In this document: piece after piece, positions 40,072 to 49,007 of the stretch | Layout: every line of letters begins with the position of its first letter | Position numbering within the stretch: the first letter of the stretch is position 1 | Assembly (NCBI GenBank): GCA_045540715.1 | Contig: JAZQHT010000015.1 | Coordinates: forward strand, 1-64,000 | DNA length: 64,000 nt | Source of the DNA: UMGS1279 sp045540715 | GTDB lineage: Bacteria; Bacillota; Clostridia; Oscillospirales; Acutalibacteraceae | Reading direction: 5' to 3' | Notes under the pieces: model-generated | What the model saw: the letters and a program-made list of their open reading frames with translations, nothing else | Told to the model about the DNA's origin: nothing | Databases searched by the model: none | Made by a program: the position numbers and the translations under genes

Positions 40072-42243
40072 TTGACTAAGAATTTACGTAATAAAGCAAT
40101 TAAAGCAATGTCGGTTTTTCTACTTGTAGGTTTAATAATTAGTTGCTGTATTCCCGTTTCTGCGGCTACATATAATACAGAAGCTTATCAAACATATACC
40201 TATTGGAAAGGCCCCGACGAAACCGCACCCGTTAGCACAACACCTATTTACGAGTATAAAACCGTAATTGATGGCGACACTTTAGGCATTGGCGCATTAA
40301 ATGAACCTCAAGACGTTTATACCGATACAGAAGGTAACGTGTATATTGCAGATACGGGTAATGGTCGTGTTGTTGTTACAACACCCGACTATAAGCTAAA
40401 AACCGTTTTAAAAGACCTTCAATATGAAGGTGAAACCTTACTTATGGAAGGCCTAAGCGGTGTGTACGTTCATACAAACGGCGATATTTATATTTGCGAT
40501 ACTAAAAATGAACGTATCATTATTACAACTATCGACGGTACAGTTAAAAACGTTTTAACCTTACCTCAAAACGACGTTATTCCAGAAACCTTTTCTTATT
40601 TACCAACCCGCGTAGTAGTAGATAGCGACGGTATTACCTACGTTATTTCTGAAGGTTCTTACTATGGTGCCGTTATGTACGACGCAGAAGGTCAATTCAC
40701 GGGATTCTTCGGTGCTAACAGCGTTCAAGGTAACTTCTTAACAGCTTTAACAAAGATTAAAGAATTAATCTTCCGTAACGATAAAAAAGAAGCTAACCAA
40801 TTAAAAGACCTACCTTATCAATTTAACGATATTGCTATGGACGACGAAAACTTCGTTTACACAGCAACAGGTGCGGTAAGTACTTGGGTTAGCAAAACCG
40901 GTCAGTTAAGAAAACTTAGCCCCGGTGGCACAAACGTTTTAAAGAACAAAGTTAACGGCGAAATTTCTTCTAGCGATAGCTTTAACTTCTCTGACGGTGC
41001 TAGTGTAAGATTTGCTGATAAAGATAGACTTTTCCGTTACAGAGTTACCGACCTTCGTTCACTTGACGTTGACGAATATGGTTATATGTACGGTTTATGC
41101 CGTGTTTACGGACATATCTTTATTTACGACCAAGAATGTAATTTATTAGGCGCATTTGGTGGCGGCACCAGTGAAGGTTATCAAAAAGGTACCTTCGTTT
41201 CTCCACAATCAATCCGTTATGATAAAGTTACTAAAGACGTTCTAATGGTTGATAAACTTGCAGGCAACGTTACAATTTATAAAGAAACAGAGTTTGGTGC
41301 TTTACTTAAAGAAGCACAACAATTAACCTTTGCCGGTGCTTATAGCGAAGCAAAGCCTTATTGGGAAAAGGTTATTTCTCAAGATAGAAACTGTCAATTA
41401 GCTTACGTTGGTTTAGCAAAAGCCTACTATATTGAAGGCGATTACGAAAAAGCAATGGAATTTGCTAAAAACGGTTTCGACCAAGAAACTTATGCAAACG
41501 CATTTACATTTGTTAGAAACGATTGGTTAAGCAACAATTTCGTTATAATTTTTGCAATTGCACTTGTATTAGTAGCTGGCTTAATTGCCGTTCTAGTTAT
41601 TTCAAGAAAGAAAAAGATCGTGCTTATAAAACACGAACCCACAAGGGTTATGTTTGGCACATTATTACATCCTTTCGAATCATTTAAAGCAATTAAATAT
41701 CAGAAAAAAGGTTCTGTATTAATTGCATGCATAGTGCTTTTACTATACTTTATCTCTACACTTGTAATGGATATGTATTCAGGCTTTATGCACGTTCTAT
41801 TTAATAAGAGTACCTATAACGTAATTTACACCTTTATTATGACGGTTGGCTTAATTACCTTATTTGCAATAGCAAACTGGGGTATGGCAACCTTATTTGA
41901 AGGTAAAGGTACCTTTAAAGAAGTGTTTATTACTGCTTGCTATGCAATGATTCCGCAGGTAATAAATAACGTATTCTTCACAATTTTCTCTAACGTATTT
42001 ACCCCTGAAGAAGGTTTAATTCTAACGGTTGTAAACGTAATTTGTACGGCATTAACAATTATAATTTTATGCGTTGGTATGATGGAAATTCACGAGTTTG
42101 GTATGCTCAAGTTTGTGGGAATTATGATTATCACCGTTTTAGCAATGGCCGTTGTTGTGTTCGTTATATTTATGGTTGGTATTCTAATTGCACAAATGGT
42201 TAACTTCGTTGAAACCATTATACAAGAATTAAAATATAGGTAG
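40072..42243 (+). CDS. NHL-repeat, TPR-like and Yip1-domain membrane protein
   Basis: A 723-residue protein with a hydrophobic signal-like start ending CCIPVSA, then an extracytoplasmic region with NHL/beta-propeller repeats (PQDVYTDTEGNVYIADTGNG and YVHTNGDIYICDTKNER, shown in short form), a TPR-like helical pair (about 415-470: QLAYVGLAKAYYIEGDYEKAME region), a membrane helix near 490-510, and a C-terminal Yip1-type domain with five more helices. The start is taken as TTG at 40072 with AGGGGGGG upstream; the GTG at 40063 overlaps that site. It lies between the two transporter sets, so a sensing or scaffolding role at the cell surface is inferred. Confidence 0.8.
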   Translation: MTKNLRNKAIKAMSVFLLVGLIISCCIPVSAATYNTEAYQTYTYWKGPDETAPVSTTPIYEYKTVIDGDTLGIGALNEPQDVYTDTEGNVYIADTGNGRVVVTTPDYKLKTVLKDLQYEGETLLMEGLSGVYVHTNGDIYICDTKNERIIITTIDGTVKNVLTLPQNDVIPETFSYLPTRVVVDSDGITYVISEGSYYGAVMYDAEGQFTGFFGANSVQGNFLTALTKIKELIFRNDKKEANQLKDLPYQFNDIAMDDENFVYTATGAVSTWVSKTGQLRKLSPGGTNVLKNKVNGEISSSDSFNFSDGASVRFADKDRLFRYRVTDLRSLDVDEYGYMYGLCRVYGHIFIYDQECNLLGAFGGGTSEGYQKGTFVSPQSIRYDKVTKDVLMVDKLAGNVTIYKETEFGALLKEAQQLTFAGAYSEAKPYWEKVISQDRNCQLAYVGLAKAYYIEGDYEKAMEFAKNGFDQETYANAFTFVRNDWLSNNFVIIFAIALVLVAGLIAVLVISRKKKIVLIKHEPTRVMFGTLLHPFESFKAIKYQKKGSVLIACIVLLLYFISTLVMDMYSGFMHVLFNKSTYNVIYTFIMTVGLITLFAIANWGMATLFEGKGTFKEVFITACYAMIPQVINNVFFTIFSNVFTPEEGLILTVVNVICTALTIIILCVGMMEIHEFGMLKFVGIMIITVLAMAVVVFVIFMVGILIAQMVNFVETIIQELKYR

Positions 42244-42254
42244 GAGGTAAGTAA

Positions 42255-44534
42255 ATGAAAAAACATATTAAACTAATAAGTCTAATGTTAGCAATTTGCT
42301 TACTTGCTACTGTGTTTGTAGGCTGTAAAGAGGAAGAAGAGGAAGAACAAGAGGGTTGGCAATCTCAATTTGACGTTGACCTAAACTATGATGAAACCAA
42401 GTATAATATCGATCTTGTTCCCGAAAAACTTGACACTAACGATGCAATAGCCGAAAACGACTATTACAAATTAGGCTGGAACGCCGAAAACGAAAACGTT
42501 ACTCTTGTAACCAAAAAAGATGGCAGAGTTTGGGGTACAAACCCCAATAACTACTATACCTTACAAGATGAACAAGCAGCTCACGAAATGGTTAATTCAC
42601 CATTAACAATTCGTTATATTGCTGATTCCACAGTTACCGATATTAATGCGGGTGGCGCAATATTATCGGGTACTTGTAAAGTTGAATCCAAGTTAATAGA
42701 TAACGGTGTTTCTGTTACTTATTACTTTGACGATTATTTCTTTATAATTACTGTTGATTACTATTTAGATGGCGATTCAGTTAAGGTTTCACTTGATCCT
42801 AAAAAGATTGTTGAAGCGGGTAGTACACAAATTGTTTCAATAGGTATTGCACCATTTATGTGCTCTGCTAAAAATACACCTAACGGCAGTAAAGATTCTT
42901 ACTTGGTAATTCCATCGGGTTCAGGTGCATTAATGTATGCCGACCAACGCTCATCCGGTTTACCACGTTCAATTTCTGCTACTGTTTACGGTGAAGACGT
43001 ATCTATTGATAAATATCAAGATTATGATAAAAATACCGCAATCAGTATGCCTTTCTTTGGTGCTAAAGACGGCAACTCTGCAACCTTAGCAATTATTGAA
43101 AGCGGTGCTGAAGCCGCAACAATTAACGCAACGGCAGGCGAAAGCAAATTTGGTGTTTCAGAAGCCTATGCTTTTGTTGACGTTCGTGGTCAGGATATCG
43201 TTTATTTACAAGGTATTTGGAGACAAAAATACACTAAAGAAATAAACCAAACCGACCCCATTGTTATTGGTTATTACGCACTTTCGGGTGAAGATGCAAC
43301 CTATTACGGCATGGCAAAACGCTATCAACAATATTTGGTAGAAAAAGAAGGCCTTACCGTTACAGGTAAAAACAAACTTGTAAATGCTACACTTATTGGT
43401 GGCTATTTAAAAGATGAATTAGCATTAGGCTTCCCTTACAAAAAGGCTGAATCATTAACAACTTATAATCAAGCACAAACCATTTTAACCGACCTTAAAG
43501 CTATGACAGGCGGCAGCTTATCTGCTAGAATGTTTGGTTATGGCGAAGGCGGTGTAAATGCTTCAAAACTTGCCGGTGGCTTTACTTTAACAGGTGTAAC
43601 CGGTAATCAAAACGATTTATCTAACTTTATTAAATTTGCAAGTAAAAACGGTATTGAAGCCTATTTCGATTTTGACGTTATTTATTTCTCAAAATCTGCA
43701 AATGGTTTCACAAAAGGTAAAAACGCTGCAATTAATAACAGTGGTATAGCTGTTAAAACAAGACAGTTCTTACTTTCAACAGGTAATCGTATTGAAGCAG
43801 CAGATGGCGGAATTATCGGCTCACTTACCGCTAGAAAAGACTTAGGCCGCGCAGTTAACAGTGTAACAAGCACAACTGCAAAATACGGTATTTCTAATAT
43901 CTCATTTAGCACATTAGGAAGCGTTGCTTATTCCGACTATCAAGACAATAATGCTTATAGTAGCCGTAAAAATATGGCTAAAGACGTTTCTTCTTATATA
44001 GAAACAGTAAAAGCTAAAAACAACAAAGTTTTAGTTGATAACCCATTTAGCTATGCTGCAGTTTCTGCTGACGTTTTAACGGGTTGTCCTATAAACTCAA
44101 ATAACGATAGAGCTTTTGACATTGACGTTCCTTTATATCAAATCGTATTCCAAGGCTTTAAAGAAAACTACGTTCAACCTATTAACTATGCATCTAATAG
44201 ACGCGCAGCCTTCTTAAAAGCTATTGAATCGGGTAGCGGTTTATCCTTTATATTAATGAACGATTATGATATTGAGCTTAGAAAACAAGATGCTAATATC
44301 TTCGCTTCATCTGTGTATAGCGATAATAAAGGTTATATCAAAGCATATCTAGACGAAGGCGCTGAATTCTTAACTAGCGTTGCATCAGCAAAAATTAAAA
44401 ATCACACATTATTAGCAGATAACGTTTCCAAAACAGAATTCGATAACGGCAAGGTTGTTTACGTTAACTTTACCGATAAAGAAGTTACTGTTGAAGAAGT
44501 TGTAATTCCTGCACAAGATTTTGTAGTAAAGTAA
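42255..44534 (+). CDS. DUF5696 domain lipoprotein
   Basis: A 759-residue lipoprotein with lipobox FVGC (Cys24) followed by an acidic EEEEEEQEG linker. The body fits the DUF5696 family found with sugar ABC transporters in Bacillota. The segment IPSGSGALMYADQRS and later AYFDFDVIYFSKSANGF and NSNNDRAFDIDVPLYQIVF suggest a beta-sandwich followed by a TIM-barrel-like glycosidase fold. Glycan hydrolysis at the surface is possible, not demonstrated. AGGAGGT precedes the ATG; it lies 11 bp after the NHL-Yip1 gene and 13 bp before a permease. Confidence 0.85.
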   Translation: MKKHIKLISLMLAICLLATVFVGCKEEEEEEQEGWQSQFDVDLNYDETKYNIDLVPEKLDTNDAIAENDYYKLGWNAENENVTLVTKKDGRVWGTNPNNYYTLQDEQAAHEMVNSPLTIRYIADSTVTDINAGGAILSGTCKVESKLIDNGVSVTYYFDDYFFIITVDYYLDGDSVKVSLDPKKIVEAGSTQIVSIGIAPFMCSAKNTPNGSKDSYLVIPSGSGALMYADQRSSGLPRSISATVYGEDVSIDKYQDYDKNTAISMPFFGAKDGNSATLAIIESGAEAATINATAGESKFGVSEAYAFVDVRGQDIVYLQGIWRQKYTKEINQTDPIVIGYYALSGEDATYYGMAKRYQQYLVEKEGLTVTGKNKLVNATLIGGYLKDELALGFPYKKAESLTTYNQAQTILTDLKAMTGGSLSARMFGYGEGGVNASKLAGGFTLTGVTGNQNDLSNFIKFASKNGIEAYFDFDVIYFSKSANGFTKGKNAAINNSGIAVKTRQFLLSTGNRIEAADGGIIGSLTARKDLGRAVNSVTSTTAKYGISNISFSTLGSVAYSDYQDNNAYSSRKNMAKDVSSYIETVKAKNNKVLVDNPFSYAAVSADVLTGCPINSNNDRAFDIDVPLYQIVFQGFKENYVQPINYASNRRAAFLKAIESGSGLSFILMNDYDIELRKQDANIFASSVYSDNKGYIKAYLDEGAEFLTSVASAKIKNHTLLADNVSKTEFDNGKVVYVNFTDKEVTVEEVVIPAQDFVVK

Positions 44535-44547
44535 AGGAGGGGTAAAA

Positions 44548-45528
44548 ATGGATAAAGCTTTTTTGAAAAAGTTAGATAAAAAGCACGTTAGAGGCATTGA
44601 ATCTAAAAAAAGTTTATACGGCGTAATGTTTATTACCCCTTGGCTAATCGGTATGTTGTTATTCTTCTTTATACCATTAGTGCAATCCTTAAGTTACTCC
44701 TTCGCTTACGTTTTTGTTGAACCCGGTTATATGGACGTTCAATACGAAACCGAAAACTGGGAGACCGGTGAAATGGAAAGTGTTGGTTTGGAACATTATA
44801 AGTATCTTTTAGAAGAAGATCCCGACTATACCAACAACCTAGAAACCGCTTTAGGTGAATTTTTCCGTTCACTACCTATTATCGTCGTTGTATCCTTGAT
44901 TTTGGCGCTGGTTTTAAACCAAAAATTTAAAGGAAGGGTCTTCTTTAGGGCCATATTCTTCCTGCCGGTTATCATAGCGACGGGCGTAGTTATGGAGAAG
45001 CTGACGGCCTCTTACGGTGGTGTTGGTGCTATAGTTCAAATGTCGAGCGAAACCACCAACGTTTATACCGAAGGTGGCGGCGGTGGTATGGACTTCACAA
45101 CGATTTTACAAAACCTAAATCTGCCTGAAGACATCACCAACGAAATGTCAAAATTAATTACCAACATATTTAATACCCTTTGGTCTTGTGGTATTCCTGT
45201 AATTCTATTTATTTCGGGTCTTCAAACAATTCCCGAATCATTATACGAAGCCTCTCACGTTGAGGGTGCTACAAAATGGGAAGAATTCTGGTATATTACA
45301 CTTCCTATGTTAGGTAATACAATATTACTTGTTATAGTATTTACTATTATCGAGTTATTAACACAAAACACTAACCCTGTATTGCAGCAAGCATATAGCC
45401 AAATGAGAGACAATATGGTTTACGATATGTCTTCTGCAATGTTATGGATATTCTTTGCAATAATTGGTGCCGTTATCGGTATTGTTATATTCTTATATAA
45501 CAGAATATTGCTAAGAAAGTGGAATTAA
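44548..45528 (+). CDS. Carbohydrate ABC transporter permease
   Basis: A 326-residue MalF-type permease with six membrane segments and EAA loop YEASHVEGATKWEEFWYITLP. A Gly-rich insertion (TEGGGGGMDFTTILQ) lies in the third periplasmic loop. AAAGGAGGGG precedes the ATG. A patch at about 44905-45020 has unusual codons (CTG, GCG, ACG, AGG) compared with the rest of the gene. Partner of the next permease and of the solute-binding protein at 46605. Confidence 0.95.
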   Translation: MDKAFLKKLDKKHVRGIESKKSLYGVMFITPWLIGMLLFFFIPLVQSLSYSFAYVFVEPGYMDVQYETENWETGEMESVGLEHYKYLLEEDPDYTNNLETALGEFFRSLPIIVVVSLILALVLNQKFKGRVFFRAIFFLPVIIATGVVMEKLTASYGGVGAIVQMSSETTNVYTEGGGGGMDFTTILQNLNLPEDITNEMSKLITNIFNTLWSCGIPVILFISGLQTIPESLYEASHVEGATKWEEFWYITLPMLGNTILLVIVFTIIELLTQNTNPVLQQAYSQMRDNMVYDMSSAMLWIFFAIIGAVIGIVIFLYNRILLRKWN

Positions 45529-45543
45529 GGGGGGTAACGAATT

Positions 45544-46539
45544 ATGGCAAAAGATAATACAAAAATTCTTATTCCCGAAAAGAGCGCAGCGGTTAAAAAG
45601 CTTAACCGCCACAAAGCTCAAAACAAGGTTAAAGACATCTGCGTTACAATTATTCGTTTAGTATTTTTAATTTCGGTTGGTTATATTATTGTATATCCGT
45701 TATTCGCAATGATTTCTTATGCAATAATGCCCCACGCAGACGTTTTAGACCCCAGCGTTGTTTGGGTACCAAGAACCCCCACAACCGAAAACATAGAGAT
45801 TGCCTGGAAGTCGTTAGACTATATGGACGGTTTCGTTCAAACCTTGCTTGTAGGCGTTGTAGCCGCTTTAATTGAAGTTTTCTCTTGCTCGGTTATTGCT
45901 TACGGTTTTGCAAGATTTAAATTTAAAGGTCAAGGCATTTTATTCGGTCTTGTTCTTTTAACCGCAATTGTTCCCGTTCAGGTTTTAGCAATTCCTTTAT
46001 ACCTAAACTTTAGATTTATGGATTTTGGAGGCTTAACCCAATTAATCGGTTCTATGTTTGGCAATCCCGAATTTGTTTTAGACGTAACAAATACACCCTG
46101 GACCTTCTACTTGCCTTCAATATTTGGTGTAGGTCTTCGTTCCGGTATATTTATCTTTATTTACCGTCAGTTCTTCTTAGGCCTTCCTAAAGAATTAGAA
46201 GAAGCATCTTATATCGATGGTGCAGGCCCCATAAAAACATTTTTAAGGGTTATTATTCCTTCGTCAGGTGTTGTATTTACAACAGTTACAATTTTCTCAA
46301 TAATCTGGCACTGGAACGAATATTATTTATCAGTTCTATATTTCCAAACAGATTTCCCACTTTCAGTATCTTTAGCAGGTATTGGCAGTGTGCTAGAATC
46401 TCAAGGTCTAGCGTTTGACTCGGCCGCAGGTCCAACATCGGCCGCATGCTTACTATACATTTTACCTGTTTTAGTTATGTTTATCTTCTTACAGAAGAAA
46501 TTCATCCAAAGTGTTGACAGAGTAGGTATTGTAGGTTAA
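45544..46539 (+). CDS. Carbohydrate ABC transporter permease (MalG-type)
   Basis: A 331-residue permease with six membrane segments and EAA motif EEASYIDGAGPIKTFLRVIIP. ATG is preceded by GGGGGGT. It completes the second channel of the locus. A 65-bp AT-rich gap then precedes the second binding protein. Confidence 0.95.
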   Translation: MAKDNTKILIPEKSAAVKKLNRHKAQNKVKDICVTIIRLVFLISVGYIIVYPLFAMISYAIMPHADVLDPSVVWVPRTPTTENIEIAWKSLDYMDGFVQTLLVGVVAALIEVFSCSVIAYGFARFKFKGQGILFGLVLLTAIVPVQVLAIPLYLNFRFMDFGGLTQLIGSMFGNPEFVLDVTNTPWTFYLPSIFGVGLRSGIFIFIYRQFFLGLPKELEEASYIDGAGPIKTFLRVIIPSSGVVFTTVTIFSIIWHWNEYYLSVLYFQTDFPLSVSLAGIGSVLESQGLAFDSAAGPTSAACLLYILPVLVMFIFLQKKFIQSVDRVGIVG

Positions 46540-46604
46540 AATATTAGTATAAAAATTGTATTAATTACAGTATTTATAAACATTAAATTGGAGGTAAAAA
46601 CACA

Positions 46605-48023
46605 ATGAGAGCATTTGAAATTGCAAAAAAATTAAGCGTTGTTCTTTGCTTAGTTCTTGCTTTAACAATGGTTTTCACAGCTTGTGGCGGTAACGCAAAA
46701 CCCGGCCAAGGCACAGGTTCTGGCACAGGCACAGGTACTGGTACTGGCGATGGCGGCGATGGCGGCAATGGCGGCGATGGCGGCAACGGCGGCGGTTCCG
46801 GTAAAAACGTATTCGTTGCTGACTACATGGCAGAAGCAAAAAGCAAGTTTAGCGGTTCAAACCTACATATTATTATGTGGCGTCAATACACCGCTACCGA
46901 AAAATCTTTGGTTGACTCTTTCCAAAGCAAAACCGGTATCAAAATTAGAACAACTGTTACTACCGAAGCTGAATATGCAACAAAACTTGCTGCATTAATT
47001 TCCGGTAAAGACTCTCCCGACGTTGTTTGCTTTAACTCAGACGACTTCCCGGGCTTTGTAGTTAAATCACTACAATCACTAAAATCTGATAAATTTAAGC
47101 TAGATGATCCTATTTGGTACAAACCTTATATGAACAACTACGCTGTTAACGGCAAATACTTTGCTGTTGCAATTAACGGTTCTTGGAGTACTGAAGACTG
47201 TAACTACGTTACATACTATAACCCCAACACCTTAACCGGTCTATCTGATCCTTACCAATTATACAAACAAGGTAAATGGAACTGGACCACAGCTAAAGAC
47301 ATTGCTACTGCTGTTTCCAAAAAAGGTAACAACTATACAGGTATGTCTTTACAAAGCTACGACCTATATATGTTAAGCTCCGGTATTGACTTCTTAGCAT
47401 ATAACGGTAAACAATTCAGCACCAACCTTTCTGATGCTAACAAAACAAAAACCATCACTTCAGCTTGGAACGAAGTTGCTACATTAGTTTCTGACAACCT
47501 AGTTAAAAAATGGGATCCACAAGGTATCTCCAAAGGTACAACAGGTTTATTCAGCGCTATTGCTTTCGGTCTATATAAAGAAGGCGGCTGGTTTGATAAC
47601 ACCTCTACAAAGGGTGGCGTTGGCGCATTAAAAGCAGTTCCCGTTCCTGGTCCTGCAGGCAAAACAGCTTATGTTCCTGTACGTCCAAAAGTTTGGGGTG
47701 TTGCTAAAGGTGCTAAGAACCCCGATGCAGCTGCTTACTTCCTAAGATATTTCTTAGACCCAGTAAACAGCAACATGGGCAAAACTTTCTACAATAGCCA
47801 ATTCCAAGAAGTTTATAACATCATTACAAGCAAAACTGCTAAAAAGCAAGTTATGGTTACCATTGGTGTTATGGACTACACCACAGCCGGTGCTTACAAA
47901 GAATTCTGCGAAGAATTAGCTTCTGCAGCACCTGCACAACAAACAACAATCATCAACAAATATAAATCTCGTTTCCCCAACCAATTAAAGAGAGCTAACG
48001 CTCAACTTAAGAACGCAAGATAA
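46605..48023 (+). CDS. Extracellular solute-binding lipoprotein
   Basis: A 472-residue family-1 sugar-binding lipoprotein with lipobox FTAC (Cys27). Right behind the cysteine is a low-complexity tether of Gly, Thr, Asp and Asn (about 30-65, mostly GT and GGDGGNGG units), which spaces the binding domain from the membrane. The domain has LHIIMWRQYTATEKSL, GKDSPDVVCFNSDDFPGF and PVRPKVWGVAKGAKNPDAA-type motifs. GGAGGT precedes the ATG. It is the last gene of the uptake locus, followed by a strong terminator. Confidence 0.93.
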   Translation: MRAFEIAKKLSVVLCLVLALTMVFTACGGNAKPGQGTGSGTGTGTGTGDGGDGGNGGDGGNGGGSGKNVFVADYMAEAKSKFSGSNLHIIMWRQYTATEKSLVDSFQSKTGIKIRTTVTTEAEYATKLAALISGKDSPDVVCFNSDDFPGFVVKSLQSLKSDKFKLDDPIWYKPYMNNYAVNGKYFAVAINGSWSTEDCNYVTYYNPNTLTGLSDPYQLYKQGKWNWTTAKDIATAVSKKGNNYTGMSLQSYDLYMLSSGIDFLAYNGKQFSTNLSDANKTKTITSAWNEVATLVSDNLVKKWDPQGISKGTTGLFSAIAFGLYKEGGWFDNTSTKGGVGALKAVPVPGPAGKTAYVPVRPKVWGVAKGAKNPDAAAYFLRYFLDPVNSNMGKTFYNSQFQEVYNIITSKTAKKQVMVTIGVMDYTTAGAYKEFCEELASAAPAQQTTIINKYKSRFPNQLKRANAQLKNAR

Positions 48024-48039
48024 TTTATGTTTGTAATTT

Positions 48040-48070
48040 CGGCCGTCCAAATTTTGGGCGGCCGTTTTTT
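48040..48070 (+). terminator. Terminator of the sugar uptake locus
   Basis: A GC-rich stem (CGGCCGTCCAAA with TTTGGGCGGCCG, one G-T pair) followed by six T residues. Confidence 0.92.
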
Positions 48071-48081
48071 ATAAAAAATGC

Positions 48082-48109
48082 TTGACAAATTCAAATTATG
48101 TGTTAAAAT
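48082..48109 (+). promoter_or_regulatory. Promoter of the infC operon
   Basis: Consensus TTGACA (48082-48087) and TAAAAT (48104-48109) with a 16-bp spacer. Confidence 0.75.
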
Positions 48110-48112
48110 ATA

Positions 48113-48244
48113 TTAGACAATAAAGTAGAGTTCGCTCTCACCCTCAGGTTCCGTCTTAAAGGGTAAAAACGTAAAACTCCTTTTAAAAGGGGCATTTTAG
48201 CTTTTTACACGGACGGTATATATTGTCCGTGTTTATTTATTTTT
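48113..48244 (+). ncRNA. infC-rpmI-rplT leader (L20-leader-like) with attenuator hairpin
   Basis: The 5' leader between promoter and infC contains a small UUCG-type hairpin (AGAG-TTCG-CTCT), arms ACCCT/AGGGT around 48140-48167, arms TCCTTTT/AAAAGGGG, and finally a strong stem ACACGGAC/GTCCGTGT (48208-48233) followed by TTATTTATTTTT just before the ribosome binding site. That last hairpin looks like a terminator, so expression may be controlled by attenuation, as known for L20 autoregulation in Bacillota. Confidence 0.6.
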
Positions 48245-48258
48245 GGAGGTGTATTTAC

Positions 48259-48780
48259 ATTAGCAAACAAGAATTACCAATTAACGAGGAAATTAAAGAA
48301 CAAGAAATTAGGGTTATAGATTCTGATGGTAATCAGTTAGGCGTTATGCAAACTTCTGCTGCCCTTAAAATAGCCCAAGAAAAAGATTTAGATCTCGTTA
48401 TAATTGCCCCCAACGCCACACCTGTTGTATGCAAGGTTATGGATTACGGCAAGTACAGATTCGAACAAGCAAAAAAAGAAAAAGAAATGCGTAAAAACCA
48501 AAAGGTTGTTGAAACAAAAGAAATTCGTTTAGGTCTTTCAACCGACGTTCACGATTTTAACACCAAAGTTAAACACGCCGTTAAGTTTTTACAAAGCGGC
48601 AACAAGGTTAAGGTTTCAATTCGCTTCCGCGGTAGAGAGTTAGGCCACCCTGAAATTGGTCTTGACAATATGACTCGCTTTGCCGAAGCTTGTGAAGAAT
48701 TTGCAAACGTTGAAAAGCCGGCAAAAATGGAAGGCAGAAATATGCTAATGTTTTTAGCCCCACGTTCTAAGAAAAATTAA
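48259..48780 (+). CDS. infC: Translation initiation factor IF-3, AUU start
   Basis: A 173-residue factor that binds the 30S subunit and checks start-codon selection. The N-terminal domain opens SKQELPINEEIKEQEIR (split in parts), the linker is Lys/Glu-rich, and the C-terminal domain has VKFLQSGNKVKVSIRFRGRE and the ending MEGRNMLMFLAPRSKKN. There is no ATG, GTG or TTG in a sensible place: the codon seven bases after a perfect GGAGGTG is ATT (48259-48261), in frame with the conserved start. The in-frame TTG at 48223 lies inside the attenuator stem. IF3 autoregulation through AUU is known in E. coli. Confidence 0.92.
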   Translation: MSKQELPINEEIKEQEIRVIDSDGNQLGVMQTSAALKIAQEKDLDLVIIAPNATPVVCKVMDYGKYRFEQAKKEKEMRKNQKVVETKEIRLGLSTDVHDFNTKVKHAVKFLQSGNKVKVSIRFRGRELGHPEIGLDNMTRFAEACEEFANVEKPAKMEGRNMLMFLAPRSKKN

Positions 48781-48793
48781 GGAGGAAACAAAA

Positions 48794-48991
48794 ATGCCTA
48801 AAATTAAAACACATAGCGGTGCAAAAAAACGCTTTAAATTAACCAAAAACGGTAAAGTTAAAAGAGCACACGCATTTAAATCACACATTTTAAACAAGAA
48901 AACAACTAAAAGACTAAGAAATCTTCGCAAAACTGTCGTTGCTGATGCTACTAACGTTGCAGCGATAAAGAAAATGATTCCTTATAAATAA
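48794..48991 (+). CDS. rpmI: 50S ribosomal protein L35
   Basis: A 65-residue basic ribosomal protein with the L35 signature KIKTHSGAKKRFKLTKNGK and AFKSHILNKKTTKRLRNLR. GGAGGAAAC stands before the ATG. Second gene of the infC operon. Confidence 0.97.
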   Translation: MPKIKTHSGAKKRFKLTKNGKVKRAHAFKSHILNKKTTKRLRNLRKTVVADATNVAAIKKMIPYK

Positions 48992-49007
48992 ACGGAGGTA
49001 ACATACA

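Noticed and set aside
46583..46786. Minus-strand proline/valine-rich frame opposite the solute-binding lipoprotein
   Set aside because: It only mirrors the GT/GGDGG repeat of the tether; no start signal or sensible protein.
48223..48258. TTG at 48223 as start of infC
   Set aside because: It lies within the attenuator stem, has no ribosome binding site and would add residues absent from IF3; ATT at 48259 with GGAGGTG is better.
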